A stretch of 64,000 nt of DNA from Demequina litorisediminis (GCF_030161615.1 NZ_BSUN01000001.1:2294001-2358000); one strand, 5' to 3'; numbered from the stretch's first letter, positions 30,155-42,028 are shown. The notes: generated by a model from the letters alone, not told the origin. Made by a program: numbers and translations.

Positions 30155-33100
30155 GTGCATCTCAAGACGCTGACGCTCCGGGGCTTCAAGTCCTTCGCGT
30201 CCGCCACCACCCTCGAGTTCGAGCCAGGCGTGACCTGCGTGGTGGGGCCCAACGGCTCCGGCAAGTCGAACGTCGTCGACGCGCTCGCGTGGGTCATGGG
30301 CGAGCAGGGCGCGAAAACCCTGCGCGGCGGCAAGATGGACGACGTCATCTTCGCGGGCACGTCCGGGCGCGCGCCCTTGGGTCGTGCGGAGGTGTCGCTC
30401 ACCATCGACAACTCGGACGGCGCCCTGCCCATCGACTACACCGAGGTGACGATCTCCCGCACGCTGTTCAGGACAGGCGGCTCGGAGTACGCGATCAACG
30501 GCTCGCAGTGCCGCCTGCTCGACATTCAGGACCTACTGTCCGATTCGGGCCTTGGCCGCGAGATGCACGTCATCGTGGGCCAGGGACAGGCTCGATGCCG
30601 TCCTGCGTGCCACCCCGGAGGAGCGCCGCCACTTCATTGAGGAAGCCGCGGGCATCCTCAAGCACCGTAAGCGCAAGGACAAGGCCCTGCGCAAGCTCGA
30701 CGCGATGCAGGGCAACCTGACGCGCGTCACCGACCTCACGGCGGAGATTCGCCGCCGCCTGGGTCCGCTCGGCAAGCAGGCGGAGGTCGCGAGGCGTGCC
30801 CAGTTCATTCAGGTCGACGTGCGCGACGCCAAGTCGCGACTGCTGGCCGATGACCTGGCTCAGATGCAGGCGCGGCTCACCCAGGAGAAGGCCGACGAGT
30901 CCGCGCTGATCGAGCGTCGCGAGGAGATCGAGAAGGCGCTCGGCGAGGCGCGAGCACGGCTCGCCGCACTCGAGCAGGCCGCCGCCGAGGCGACTCCCGC
31001 GCTGACTAGGGCGAACGACACGTACTACCGGCTCTCGGCGCTGCGCGAACGCCTGCGCAACCTTGAGTCGCTCGCGCAGGAGCGCCTGCGCATGCTCGGC
31101 ACGCACACCGATGCCGCTCCGCCCACCGATCTTGTTGACCTCGATGAGCAGCCTGGACCGTGCGCGTGACGCCAAGGCGGAACTCGACTCCGAGGTCGCC
31201 GCGGCAGCCGTAAGTCTCGAGGCTGCGGAGGTTGCGCGCCGCGAGGCGGAGGACCTCGCTGAGCGATCCGAACGTCACCTGGCGAACCTGTTGCGGTCGG
31301 TCGCCGACCGTCGCGAAGGCGTGGCGCGCCTCGCGGGAGACGTCGCCGCACGGCGCTCGCGCGTGGAGGCCGCCGAGGCCGAGATTGGCCGCCTACGTGA
31401 GTCGAAGGACGCCGCCTTGAAGCGCGCCCATGAGGCCACCACCGAATTCCAGCACCTCGAGACCACGGTGGCATCGGTCGAGGACGGGGAGGAAGACCTC
31501 GACACGGCTCACGAGGCCGCGACGGCCGAGTGGGACGCGGCCAAGGCTGCGCTCGACACCCTCAAGGAGGCGGTGCACACGGCCACGCGCGAGCGTGACA
31601 CGCATGCGGCGCGCGCCGAGGCTCTCGAGTTGTCGTTGGCACGCAAGGACGGGGCGGGGGAGTTGCTCGCCTCGGGCTCGACCGCGGTGCGTGGCACCGT
31701 CGCAGCGCTGATCGAGGTGGAGGCCGACGCCGAGGACGCGATCGCGGCTGCGCTTGGCCCGCTGGCCGATGCGCTCGCCGTCGACTCCGTCGAGCAGGCC
31801 GTCGATGCGATCCGGTGGCTGCGCGACGAGGACGCTGGCCGCGCTCGGTTCCTCGTGGCCGATGCGGCGGCCAGGGCGGACAACCCGCAGGCGTCGCTTC
31901 CCGCGGGCGCCGCTTGGGCGAGCGACCTCGTCTCCGGCGCGGGAGGCATCGTCGACACGGTGCGTTCGCTCGTGTCAGGTGTCGCGGTGGTGGACGACCT
32001 CGCTGCGGCGCGGGCGCTTGTCACGGCGGTGCCGGAGGTAACGGCCGTGACCCGCAGGGGTGACGTGCTGGGTGCACGCTCGGCCTTTGGCGGGGCGGGG
32101 GACGCCCCTTCGGTCCTGCACATGCAGGCCGCTCTCGATGAGGCACGTGCCAAGCGCGACGTTGCGGCGGCAGAGGTGGAGCGCACCACGTTCGCGCTGC
32201 GCGAGGCTGAGGAGCGTGCGTCGCAGGCGCGCGTCCGCCACGAGTCGACGCTGGAGCGCCTGAACGAGTCCGACGCCCGCATGGCCGCGGTGGCTGAGCA
32301 GGCTCGGGCACCTCGGCGCGACCGCGCGCGCGGCGAAGGACGATTCCGAGCGCCTCGACGGTCAGATCGCCGCTGCGCAGGAGCGGATGGCAGTCCAGGC
32401 TCACGAGCTCGAGTCGCTCGCGGAGCGCCTCGCGGCCGCACAGGCCGAGCCCGAACAGACCGAGTCGGATACCGCCGAGGCTCAGACGCAGCGGGACGAG
32501 GATGCGCAGGCCGCCGTGGCGGCGCGCGCCAAGGAGACCGAGTCGCGCCTGCAACTGCGGACGTCCGAGGAACGCGCCAGGGCGCTTCAGGCACGTGCCG
32601 AGTCGCTCGAACGCGCAGTGATCGCCGAGCGTGACGCGCGTGCGCGCGCCGAGGAGGCCGCCAAGCGCCGTGCCCGTCAGGCGCTCGCCGCCCGCGAGGT
32701 CATCGCCGGTTGCGCCGATGCGTTGGTCGCGATGGACAGGTCCGTGGCGCAAGCAGATGACAACCGCGCCGCCGCCGAGGCGGCACGGGCGGAGCGCTCG
32801 GGCGAACTGGGCGACGTACGTCGACTCGTGGAGGCTCACGCCGAGGAGCACCGCAAACTGACGGACGACGCGCACCGCGACGAGGTGGCCCGTGCCCAGG
32901 CTCGCCGTGCGCCTCGAGCAGGCTCGAGCAGCGCGCGGTGGACGAGCCTCGGGATGGACCCGGCTCAGGCTCGTCGAGGAGTTCGGCCCCCACCTCGCGG
33001 TGCCCGTGCGCGACCACTCCGCGGACGCATCGGACGACGACGCGGCCGAGCCCCGCACCGAGCCGTACGTGCGCGAGATCCAGGAGAAACGGCTGCGTGC

Positions 33101-33735
33101 CGCCGAGCGCGCCATGAACCAGGCCTAGGACGCGTGAACCCGCTCGCGCTGGAGGAGTTCGCCGCCCTCGAAGAGCGACACAAGTTCCTCCAGGACCAGG
33201 CTCACGGATATCAAGAAGTCGCGCGAGGACCTCATGGAGATCGTGCGCGAGATCGACGAGCGCGTCGAGCAGATCTTCGCCGAGGCATTCGCCGACACGA
33301 AGGCGCAGTTTGACCGGGTCTTCCCGCGGTTGTTCCCCGGCGGCGAGGGCCGCTTGGTGCTGACCGACCCCGGCAACATGCTGACCACAGGCATTGAGGT
33401 CGAGGCCCGGCCCGCGGGCAAGAAGGTGAAGCGGCTTTCGCTGCTCTCGGGCGGCGAGCGGTCCCTCACGGCGGTGGCAATGCTGGTGTCGATCTTCAAG
33501 GCGCGTCCCAGCCCGTTCTATGTGATGGATGAGGTCGAGGCCGCGCTCGATGACGTGAACCTGGGGCGCCTGCTGGAGATCTTCCGCGAACTGCAGGAGG
33601 ACTCGCAGGCTCATCGTCATCACCCACCAGAAGCGGACCATGGAGATCGCGGACGCGCTGTACGGCGTAACGATGCGCGGTGACGGTGTCACCACGGTGA
33701 TCTCGCAGCGTCTGCGCGACGGCGACGCCGCGTAG
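30155..33735 (+). CDS. smc: Chromosome segregation protein SMC
   Basis: Corrected length 1,189 residues. The breaks are all AGCT-type: 30588, 31150, 32300, 32898, 32920, 32945, 32967, 33121 (two bases added, AGGCCT), 33198 and 33607. Walker [10 protein letters not shown] near residue 32; long coiled coils rich in Ala/Arg/Glu flank a hinge (about residues 490-650, APATA-poor, Gly-rich [13 protein letters not shown]). The C-terminal head has the ABC signature [15 protein letters not shown] and Walker [14 protein letters not shown], then [15 protein letters not shown] start at 30155. It organises and segregates the chromosome with ScpA/B. Confidence 0.95.
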
Positions 33736-33979
33736 CGAGCCCCCGCCGGACGTCTCAGGGACCTGAGGGCGGCGTTCGTTACACTTGTCGGTGGCAGCGC
33801 CGCCACCGTCAGCGCGGGCCTCACGGCTCGCGGATTCGACGGTGCCCTCCCTTCTCCCTTTACGGCGTCAGCGTGCCCGTGGGCCCGGGGCTGAGGGAAT
33901 CGCCGCCTGAATCCTGGTGTTGGCGTCACCGTTGGTTCACGCTGAATGTCCGAATTGTCCACTCGTCAGGAGTTCCCCG
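33736..33979. other. Intergenic region between smc and a small membrane protein
   Basis: About 244 bp with slightly lower GC in its right end. It contains several short G/C-rich inverted stretches (for example GGCAGCGCC/GGCGCTGCC-like around 33793-33812), but no motif I can assign with confidence. A promoter for the gene at 33980 probably lies here. Confidence 0.3.
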
Positions 33980-34351
33980 ATGCCGTCCTCGCTCGTCTCC
34001 GGTCTGACCGTCGCCGTCCTCCTGTCGGTCGCGGTGTTTGTGATCGCGGCATTTGCTGAGGGCCGGGCGCAGCACCTGCTGCGCATCGTGTTGCGTGTGG
34101 ACGAGCGTCGCGGCATGGACCACATGTACGACGAGGTCGAGCGCGAGGAGTCCGCTTGGGACCTCCTCAACCAGATCGACTCGGAGCCGGAGACTGAATC
34201 CGGCAAGGAGCGCGCGGTGGTCTGGGCGCGGGAAGCGGCCCATGAGGCCAAGGAGGTCGCGCTTCACGCCCGCGACCGCGTGCAGGCGATGCGCGGCGCC
34301 GAGCCCGAGCCGGCTGCGACGACCGGCGAGATTGTGCTGCGCCGCCAGTAG
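33980..34351 (+). CDS. Small membrane-anchored protein of unknown function
   Basis: 123 residues from ATG 33980, which follows AGGAG at the right spacing. One N-terminal hydrophobic helix (LVSGLTVAVLLSVAVFVIAAFA) is followed by a charged cytoplasmic region rich in Glu/Ala/Arg that probably forms helices (WAREAAHEAKEVALHARDRVQAM). It lies between smc and ftsY. No family recognised. Confidence 0.6.
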   Translation: MPSSLVSGLTVAVLLSVAVFVIAAFAEGRAQHLLRIVLRVDERRGMDHMYDEVEREESAWDLLNQIDSEPETESGKERAVVWAREAAHEAKEVALHARDRVQAMRGAEPEPAATTGEIVLRRQ

Positions 34352-34454
34352 GCGGGTGCTCGACGTGACACGCGCGGCCGCGCTCGTCGTCTGCGCGCTC
34401 GTTGCTGCCGCACCTCCTGTCCTGGTGCGCGCGCGTTCCTGACACACTGGTGCC

Positions 34455-35608
34455 ATGGACGTGACCTGGATCCCCGGAGACGCCGACCTCGTCGTCGTCA
34501 TCATTGCCGCCCTCGCCGTCATCGGTGGTGCCGTCGCCGCGGTGCGTCGTGGAGGCAAGACGCCGCCCGCGTCGCCGGACACGGCACAGCGCCCGGCCGA
34601 TGCGCCACGCGCCACGGTCGATGACGCGACCGATACCGCGGCACCAGTGGCCACGAGGACGCTCCCCGCCGAGGCGGCGGTGGTGACCGAGGCGCCGGAG
34701 GCGGCCGAGACTCGCCTCGCCCGCCTGCGCTCACGCCTAGGCGGTGGGCTGGGTCAGAGCCTGCTCGCGATCTTCTCGCGGGGCACGCTCGGAGAAGACG
34801 ACTGGGACGAGCGAGGAGACGCTTCTGCTCGCCGACGTGGGCGCCGCGGCGACCGATGACATCCTCGACGCGCTGCGCGCTCGGCTCAAGAACTACCCCG
34901 ACGCGGATCCGCGCGCGACGCTCCGTGAGGTGCTGCTCGAGATCGTCGATCCTCACCTTGACCGCGACCTGAACCTTGCGGCGCCGGGCTCCGGTGCCTA
35001 TGAGCCGATCGTCGTGGTCGGCGTCAATGGCGTGGGCAAGACCACCTCGGTGGGCAAGATCGCGCGCGTCCTGGTGGCCGAGGGGCGCACGGTGGTGCTC
35101 GGCGCCGCGGACACGTTCCGCGCGGCTGCCGCCGACCAGGCTCGAGACCTGGGGGCGCGCGTCGGCGTGCCCGTGGTCCGCTCAGAGATCGACGGTGCCG
35201 ACCCGGCATCGGTCGCGTTCGATGCCGCGGCGCGGGCGCGCGACGACGCCGCCGACGTGGTGCTGATCGACACGGCGGGCCGCCTGCAGAACAAGGCCGG
35301 CCTCATGGATCAGGTAGGCAAGATCATCCGCGTCTCGTCCAAGGTGGCCGCCCCCGTCGAGGTGCTGCTGGTACTGGATGCCACCACGGGTCAGAACGGC
35401 ATGACCCAGGCCAAGGTCTTCGCGGAGGTCGCACCCATCACGGGCATCGTGCTGACGAAGATGGACGGCACTGCCAAGGGCGGCATCGTGGTCGCGGTTC
35501 AGCGCGAGCTCGGAGTGCCGGTCAAGGCTCATCGGGCTTGGCGAAGGTGCCGATGATCTGGCTCCGTTCGACGCCGAGCAGTTCGTCGACGGGCTCCTCG
35601 GCGCCTGA
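34455..35608 (+). CDS. ftsY: Signal recognition particle receptor FtsY
   Basis: Corrected length 384 residues. Breaks: an AGCT site that has lost CT at 34810, an AGGCT at 35525, and a compensated pair (AGGCT at 35138, G run shortened at 35151-35155) that leaves the frame open but replaces LETWGA with ARDLGA. N-terminal membrane anchor (LVVVIIAALAVIGGAVAAV), acidic linker, N domain, then G domain: GVNGVGKTTSVGKIA, DTFRAAAADQ, DTAGRLQNK, TKMDGTAKGG and GLGEGADDLAPFD. Docks Ffh-ribosome complexes at the membrane. Confidence 0.95.
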
Positions 35609-35762
35609 CGCGCCACCGGATCGGCGCCTCACACGCGCCCCGCTCGACGCCGCAGGCCGCCCGCGCGCCACGGCGTGCCTGGGCCATCAGAACGGGCATT
35701 TCGCGGCGCCGGTTCCCGCTTTTCCTCCCTCGCAACACACGTTTTACCTCCGCGCACGCCTT

Positions 35763-35778
35763 GTAACGGTGCGGAAAC
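35763..35778 (+). promoter_or_regulatory. GlnR-type operator upstream of amtB
   Basis: GTAAC-N6-GAAAC at 35763-35778 matches the actinobacterial GlnR half-site consensus gTnAC-n6-GaAAc exactly at the conserved positions. It lies about 80 bp before the amtB start, in a 250-bp intergenic region that is A/T-rich for this genome. GlnR activates amtB-glnK-glnD on nitrogen limitation in Streptomyces and mycobacteria; the same role is inferred here. Confidence 0.65.
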
Positions 35779-35858
35779 ATGACGGTGTTTCAGGGGCAAC
35801 ACTTCTTCGCCAGGCTGACCTGTGACTCGCCGAGGGGCGAGAACAAAGGAGAAGCAGA

Positions 35859-37088
35859 ATGGACAGCGGCAACATTGCCTGGCTCCTGACCTCTGCATCG
35901 CTCGTGCTCCTGATGACGCCCGGTCTGGCGTTCTTCTACGGTGGCATGTCGCGTGGCAAGTCGGTGCTGAACATGATGATGATGAGCTTCGGCGCCCTGG
36001 CGGTCGGCGCCGTGGCGTGGGTGCTCGTGGCCAACAGCATCTCGGTCGGCGACTCGATCGGCGGCCTGTTCGGAGACCCCACCTCGGACTTCCTTCTCGG
36101 CTCGTCGTTCGCTTCGGGGGATGGTGAGGCCCTCATCTCGACCGGCTTCGGTGCAACCTTCGCGATCATCACCGTCGCGCTGATCTCCGGTTCCGTCGCG
36201 GACCGCATGAAGTTCAGCGCCTGGATGGTCTTTGCCTTCGTGTGGGTCATCCTTGTCTACTCGCCCGTCTCGCACTGGGTCTGGGGCGGCGGCATTCTCG
36301 CCGAGGGCGGCGGTATCTTCAACGCTGACTGGTTCCCGCAGGACTTCGCGGGTGGCACCGTAGTCCACATCAACGCCGGTGTCGCGGGCCTCGTGATGGC
36401 CCTCCTGCTCGGCGTCCGCAAGGGCTTCGGCAAGGAGCCCATGCGTCCGCACAACCTGCCGTTCGTGATGCTGGGCGCCGCGCTCCTGTGGTTCGGCTGG
36501 TTCGGCTTCAACGCCGGTTCCGCCTTCGCCGCGGACGATTACGCCGCTGCCGCGTGGGTCAACACCACCACCGCCACCGCTGCCGCGATCCTCGGCTGGC
36601 TTCTCACGGAGAAGATCCGCGACGGCAAGGCCACCTCGCTCGGTGCCGCCTCCGGTGTGGTCGCCGGTCTGGTCGCGATCACGCCTGCCGCGGTCGCCGT
36701 TGACCCGTGGGGCGCTCTGCTGATCGGTGTCTTCGCCGGTATCTTCTCGGCGCTTGCCGTGGGTCTCAAGTACAAGTTGGGCTACGACGACTCGCTCGAC
36801 GTCGTGGGCGTCCACCTCGTCGCCGGTCTCTGGGGCACCGTGGCCATCGGCCTCTTCGGTACCACCACCTTCGGCGCCTGGGAGGGTCTGTTCACCGGCG
36901 GTGGCCTCGGCGGCCTCTGGGCACAGATCGTCGCGGCTGGCGTCACCATCGTCTACTCCGCGATCGCTACGCTGATCATCGGACTGGCCATCAAGTACAC
37001 CATCGGTCTGCGCGTGAGCGAGGAGGTCGAGGTTTCTGGAATCGACCTCGCCGAGCACGGTGAGACCGCCTACGAGGAGGCGAAGTAG
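35859..37088 (+). CDS. amtB: Ammonium transporter
   Basis: 409 residues with eleven expected membrane helices. ATG 35859 follows AAGGAG. Amt family signatures: TPGLAFFYGGMSRGKSVLNMMMMSF, the SHWVWGGG segment (one half of the phenylalanine/tryptophan gate region), the first pore His in FAGGTVVHINAGVAGLV and the second in VVGVHLVAGLWGT. Conducts ammonia/ammonium and is blocked by the PII protein encoded next. The frame is intact, one of few long genes without an AGCT break. Confidence 0.95.
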   Translation: MDSGNIAWLLTSASLVLLMTPGLAFFYGGMSRGKSVLNMMMMSFGALAVGAVAWVLVANSISVGDSIGGLFGDPTSDFLLGSSFASGDGEALISTGFGATFAIITVALISGSVADRMKFSAWMVFAFVWVILVYSPVSHWVWGGGILAEGGGIFNADWFPQDFAGGTVVHINAGVAGLVMALLLGVRKGFGKEPMRPHNLPFVMLGAALLWFGWFGFNAGSAFAADDYAAAAWVNTTTATAAAILGWLLTEKIRDGKATSLGAASGVVAGLVAITPAAVAVDPWGALLIGVFAGIFSALAVGLKYKLGYDDSLDVVGVHLVAGLWGTVAIGLFGTTTFGAWEGLFTGGGLGGLWAQIVAAGVTIVYSAIATLIIGLAIKYTIGLRVSEEVEVSGIDLAEHGETAYEEAK

Positions 37089-37090
37089 CA

Positions 37091-37430
<340 letters not shown>

Positions 37431-37447
37431 GGAGTCACCGCACACAC

Positions 37448-39213
37448 ATGGAGCACAACCCCAGCGCTGCTGAGGGCTCCGACGCTGAGGTCCCGCACCC
37501 TTCCGGGGTGCGGGACCTCAAGCGTCTGAGGGCCGATGCAGCGGCGCAGATGTTCGCCGCAGGAACCCCCGGCCCGGAACGCAGGCGGCGCCTCACGGCG
37601 CTCGTGCGCGAGGCACTCGTGGCCCACTGGGCCGACGCCTCGGGACCTCACGAAGGCGTCGCGCTTGGCGCGGTCGGTTCGCTGGGCCGCGCCGATGCGG
37701 GGCCGTGGTCCGATCTCGACCTGGTCCTGTTGCACGACGGTCGCACGTTGGGCAAGGACGAGCCTCGCCGATTTGGCGCAGTCTCTGTGGTACCCCATCT
37801 GGGACGCAGGGCTCGAGCTCGACTACTCGATGAGATCGCTCACCGAGTGCCGCCAGGTGGCCTCGAAGGACCTCGCCGCCGCGGCCGGGCTGCTCGACAT
37901 TCAGCCGCTGGCGGGCGACGACACGCTCGTCGCGCAGGCTCGTGCGGCGATCTATCAGGACTGGCGCGCTGCGTCGCGCAAGCGGCTACCCGAACTGCTC
38001 GCGGCGTCGCGAGCACGCGCGGAGCGCCACGGCGAGATTGCCTACCTGATCGAGCCGCACCTGAAGGAATCGCGTGGGGGGCTGCGCGACTACATGAGTT
38101 TGTCCGCGCTGAGCGCGACCTGGCTGACTGACCGCCCGCACGGCGCGGTCGACGCCGCGGGGGAGCACCTGCGTGACGTGCGCGATGCGTTGCACCACGT
38201 CTCGGGCCGCCCCGTCAACGTTCTTGGCCGTCACGTGGCCGACGAGGTCGCCGACCTCATGGGCTTCGGTGACCCCGACGACCTGCTGGCCTCGCTTGCC
38301 GATGCCGGCCGCACCGTCGCCTATGCGCTCGACCAGACCGAGCGCGGGGCCCGCGGCTCGCTGGAGCGCTCGGGCATCGGCTCCGTGGCATGGAAGGCGC
38401 GGCGCATGGCGCGAGCGCCGCGCCACGTCACCGTGTCCGAGGGGCTCATCGATGTGGACGGCGAGCCTCGCGCTCGCGCCGTCGGTCGACCCGCAGCGGG
38501 ACCCGCTGCTCGCCCTGCGGGCAGCGGGCGTGGGCGCCATCACGGGGCTACCCTTCACGCCCGGCCTCCTCGAGGCGATGCAGGCCGTTCCCGCGATCGA
38601 GGAGCCATGGCCCGAGCAGGCCAGGATTCACTTGCGTGATCTCCTGCGGGGCTCGCACCACCTGGTGGCCGTGTGGGAGGCGCTCGACCTCCACGGCCTC
38701 GCGGTGCGCTGGCTGCCCGAATGGGAGGGCGTGCGCAACAGGCCTCAGCGCAGCCCCATCCATCGGTACACCGTGGACCGTCACATGATCGAGACGGTGG
38801 TACTTGCGTCCAAGCACAAGCGGGACGTCCCCGATCACGACCTGCTGCTGATCACGGCGTGGCTGCACGACATCGGCAAGCGCCAGGGCGCGACGGACCA
38901 TTCGGTGGACGGCGCGGCGCTGATCCCCGGCATCGGCGCCCGCCTGGGGTGGACTCCTGGCTTTGCCGCTGACGTCGAAACCCTGGTGCGTCACCACCTG
39001 CTGCTGTCGGTGCTGTCCACCACCAAGGACCCCGACGACCCGGCGACGGTGAAGGAACTGCTCGAGCCACTGGGGCATCGGCGTGACCTGCTGGTGACCC
39101 TGCGCGCCCTCACCGAGTCCGATGCCCAGGCGGCCGGGCCCAAGGTGTGGACGCCGTGGCGCGCGACGCTCGCGGACGCGCTCACGGCGAAAGCGATGCC
39201 GCTGACCCGCTAG
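37448..39213 (+). CDS. glnD: PII nucleotidyltransferase GlnD, short form without ACT domains
   Basis: 587 residues after correcting AGCT-type insertions at 37761 and 38464. The nucleotidyltransferase motif GSLGRADAGPWSDLDL (77-92) is intact, as are the linker helices (IEPHLKESRGGLRDY) and the HD phosphohydrolase motif WLHDIGKRQGATDHS near residue 472. The protein ends only about 80 residues later (AKAMPLTR), whereas family members usually continue with two ACT domains that sense glutamine. Only about 106 bp separate it from ffh, so no displaced ACT fragment exists. Modifies PII; glutamine sensing must differ or be absent. Confidence 0.88.
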
Positions 39214-39319
39214 CCCTCTCACCCGTCTTCCTGCCGTACATGCGACCATCTGCGGCAGGCGGGTGGGTGATGCGGAGCCCAGGTAGTCTTGAGCCCGCAC
39301 GTTTTTCGAAGGGACACCT

Positions 39320-40925
39320 GTGTTCGCCAACCTCTCCGACCGCCTCACGTCGACGTTCCGCAACCTGCGGGGCAAGGGCCGCCTGTCCGAGGCGGACATC
39401 GACGCCACCATCCGCGAGATCCGCCGCGCCCTGCTCGACGCCGACGTCGCGGTGCCCGTGGTCCGCACGTTCACCGGCAACATCCGGGAGCGCGCGCTCG
39501 GCGAGGAGGTCTCGGGTGCACTGAACCCCGGCCAGCAGGTGGTCAAGATCGTCAACGAGGAACTCGTGGCGATCCTCGGTGGCGAGGCTCGTCGCCTCAA
39601 CTTCGCGAAGTCCGGCCCCACGGTCATCATGCTCGCCGGCCTCCAGGGTGCCGGTAAGACCACCCTCGCAGGCAAGGCTCGCGCACCACCTCAAGGAAAA
39701 CGGCCAGACCCCACTGCTGGTCGCCGCCGACCTGCAGCGCCCCAACGCCGTCAACCAGGCTTCAGGTGGTCGGCGAGCGCGCGGGCGTGCCCGTGTTCGC
39801 TCCCGAGGCGGGCGTCACCCGTGAGGGCGAGCGCGTCAAGGGCAACCCCGTCAAGGTGGCGAAGAAGGGCCTCAAGGAGGCCGAACAGCGTCAGCACAGC
39901 GTCGTCATCGTCGACACCGCCGGCCGCCTGGGCATCGACCAGGAGCCTGATGAAGCAGGCCGCGGACATCCGCAAGGCCATCGATCCCGACGAGGTCCTG
40001 TTCGTCATCGACGCGATGATTGGTCAGGACGCCGTCGCGACCGCGCAGGCGTTCGACCAGGGCGTCGACATCACCGGTGTGGTGCTGACCAAGGCTCGAC
40101 GGCGACACCCGCGGTGGTGCGGCGCTGTCGGTGCGTGAGGTCACGGGCAAGCCGATCCTCTTCGCGTCCACGGGTGAAAAGCTCGACGAGTTCGAGGTCT
40201 TCCACCCGGACCGCATGGCGAGCCGCATCCTCGACATGGGCGACATCATGACGCTCATCGAGCAGGCCGAGAAGAAGTTCGACCAGGCCGAAGCCGAGCG
40301 TATGGCCGCCAAGGTCACCAAGGGCGAGGACTTCACGTTCACGGACTTCCTGTCGCAGATGCAGCAGTTGAAGAACATGGGCTCGATGAAGAAGATGCTC
40401 ACCATGCTTCCCGGCATGGGCCGCCTGCGCGACCAGATCGAGAACTTTGACGAGCGCGAGCCTGGTGCGCACCGAGGCCATCGTGCAGTCGATGACCCCG
40501 CTCGAGCGCGACAACCCCAAGGTCCTCAACGGTTCGCGCCGCGCGCGTATCGCACGAGGCTCCGGCGTCACGGTCGCGGATGTCAATTCGCTCGTCAAGC
40601 GCTTCGAGCAGGCTCAGCAGATGATGCGCGCCATGGCCAGGGGTGGCGGTATGCCGCAGGCTTCTCGGTCAGAGCGGTGGCGCCCCCGGTGCATGGGGTG
40701 GAATGCCAGGCGGCAAGAAGTCCAAGGGCAAGCAGGCACCCCAGAAGAAGGTCAAGGGCAAGTCCGGCAACCCCGCCAAGCGCGCGCAGCAGGAGGCGGC
40801 GGCACGCAACAAGGCCGCAGGCTCCGCAGGCGCCCGCGGGGAGCGCGTTCGGCCTGAACCAGCAGCCCGAGGACTTCGACGCCTCGAAGCTCGAGTCGGA
40901 TCTCGGCAAGTACCTGGGTCGGTAG
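39320..40925 (+). CDS. ffh: Signal recognition particle protein Ffh
   Basis: 532 residues after correcting seven AGCT-type insertions (39675, 39757, 39944, 40092, 40459, 40658, 40819). NG domain: [45 protein letters not shown]. The methionine-rich M domain follows ([24 protein letters not shown], then [22 protein letters not shown]). The tail is a Lys/Gly/Pro/Gln-rich extension ending [13 protein letters not shown] start at 39320 follows GAAGGGA. Binds signal sequences together with 4.5S RNA; partner of FtsY encoded 4 kb upstream. Confidence 0.96.
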
Positions 40926-40930
40926 GGCCG

Positions 40931-42028
40931 ATGCCGGGGGAGAGCGGGCAGGACGTCCTGCACCTCACCGGCCCGGTCCTCGTCGATGACGAGACGGTCC
41001 GCGCCGAGGCGTGGGTCGTTGGCGGGCGCATCACGTTCGAGCGCCCTCGCCACGGCGGTGCCGTCACCACGCTTGCGGGCGTGGTGTTGCCTGGCCTGGT
41101 GGATGTGCACTGCCACATCGGCCTCGACTCCGGCGGCGCGACCGACCGGGACCTCGCCGTCAAGCAGGCGACGGTCGACCGGGACGCCGGGACGCTGCTC
41201 ATTCGCGATGCGGGCAGTCCGCTCGACACCGCGTTTGTGCACGGCCGCGAGGATCTGCCGCGCCTGATCCGTTCCGCCCGCTTCATCGCGCGCCCCAAGC
41301 GCTACCTGCGCCACTACGCGCGTGAGATCGACGCCGTCGACCTTCCCGCGGTTGCAGAGGACGAGGCCCGCAAGGGTGATGGCTGGGTCAAGTTGATCGC
41401 CGACTGGATTGACCGCGAGGTCGGCGACCTCACGCCGCTGTGGGAGCCACGTCATCTGGCCGATGCCATGGCGAGGGTCCATGCCGCAGGCGCCAGGGCC
41501 ACGGCGCATACGTTCTCGACGGAGGCGATTGGTCCGCTCCTTGACGCGGGCATCGACTGCCTCGAACACGGCACCGGCATGACGGACGCCCACATGACTA
41601 CGGCCGCGGCGCGCGGCGTGCCGGTGGTCCCGACGCTGTTGCAGGTCGACAACTTCGCGGGCTTCGCCGACCAGGGTGCGGCGCGTTTTCCCGCGTACGC
41701 GGCACGGATGCGGCGGATGCACGCGCGTCGCTATGACCACGTGCGTGACCTACATGACGCAGGGGTGCCGCTCCTTGTGGGCACCGACGCGGGAGGAACG
41801 CTCGGCCACGGCCTGCTTCCGCGTGAGGCGGCGGAGATGGCCAAGGCCATCCCCGCATCGGCCGTGATTGCCGCCGCCACCTGGCGCGCCCGCGCCTTCC
41901 TCGGCGTCGACACCCTCACCGAGGGGGCCAGCGCCGACCTGGTGGTCTACGACTCCGACCCGTGCGACGACATCGCGGTGCTCGCGACACCCCGCGCCGT
42001 GGTCCTGCGCGGCGCCAGGGTCGCCTAG
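40931..42028 (+). CDS. Metal-dependent amidohydrolase
   Basis: 365 residues, ATG five bases after the ffh stop. The amidohydrolase beta-barrel signature VDVHCHIGLD (HxH) is near residue 57. KLIADW provides the lysine/strand position, AHTF and EHGTG the later histidines, and LLVGTDAGG the final metal/catalytic Asp. The N-terminal small beta domain (LTGPVLVDDETVRAEAWVV) is typical of imidazolonepropionase/prolidase-type members. Substrate unknown. Follows ffh in several related genomes, from general knowledge. The frame is intact. Confidence 0.82.
   Translation: MPGESGQDVLHLTGPVLVDDETVRAEAWVVGGRITFERPRHGGAVTTLAGVVLPGLVDVHCHIGLDSGGATDRDLAVKQATVDRDAGTLLIRDAGSPLDTAFVHGREDLPRLIRSARFIARPKRYLRHYAREIDAVDLPAVAEDEARKGDGWVKLIADWIDREVGDLTPLWEPRHLADAMARVHAAGARATAHTFSTEAIGPLLDAGIDCLEHGTGMTDAHMTTAAARGVPVVPTLLQVDNFAGFADQGAARFPAYAARMRRMHARRYDHVRDLHDAGVPLLVGTDAGGTLGHGLLPREAAEMAKAIPASAVIAAATWRARAFLGVDTLTEGASADLVVYDSDPCDDIAVLATPRAVVLRGARVA

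Noticed and set aside
32898..32971. Four closely spaced CAGGCTC/GAGCCTC elements in smc as a repeat array
   Set aside because: They are just adjacent AGCT sites in the coiled-coil coding region; corrected, the peptide is ordinary SMC sequence.
19137..33735. Pseudogenes (ileS, smc and other genes with multiple frameshifts)
   Set aside because: The breaks are all at one motif or in G/C runs, key residues are intact, and these genes are essential, so real decay is implausible.
33736..33979. Possible c-di-AMP (ydaO-type) riboswitch after smc
   Set aside because: A few short matches only, and the downstream gene is not a known target type; the conserved core could not be aligned by eye.
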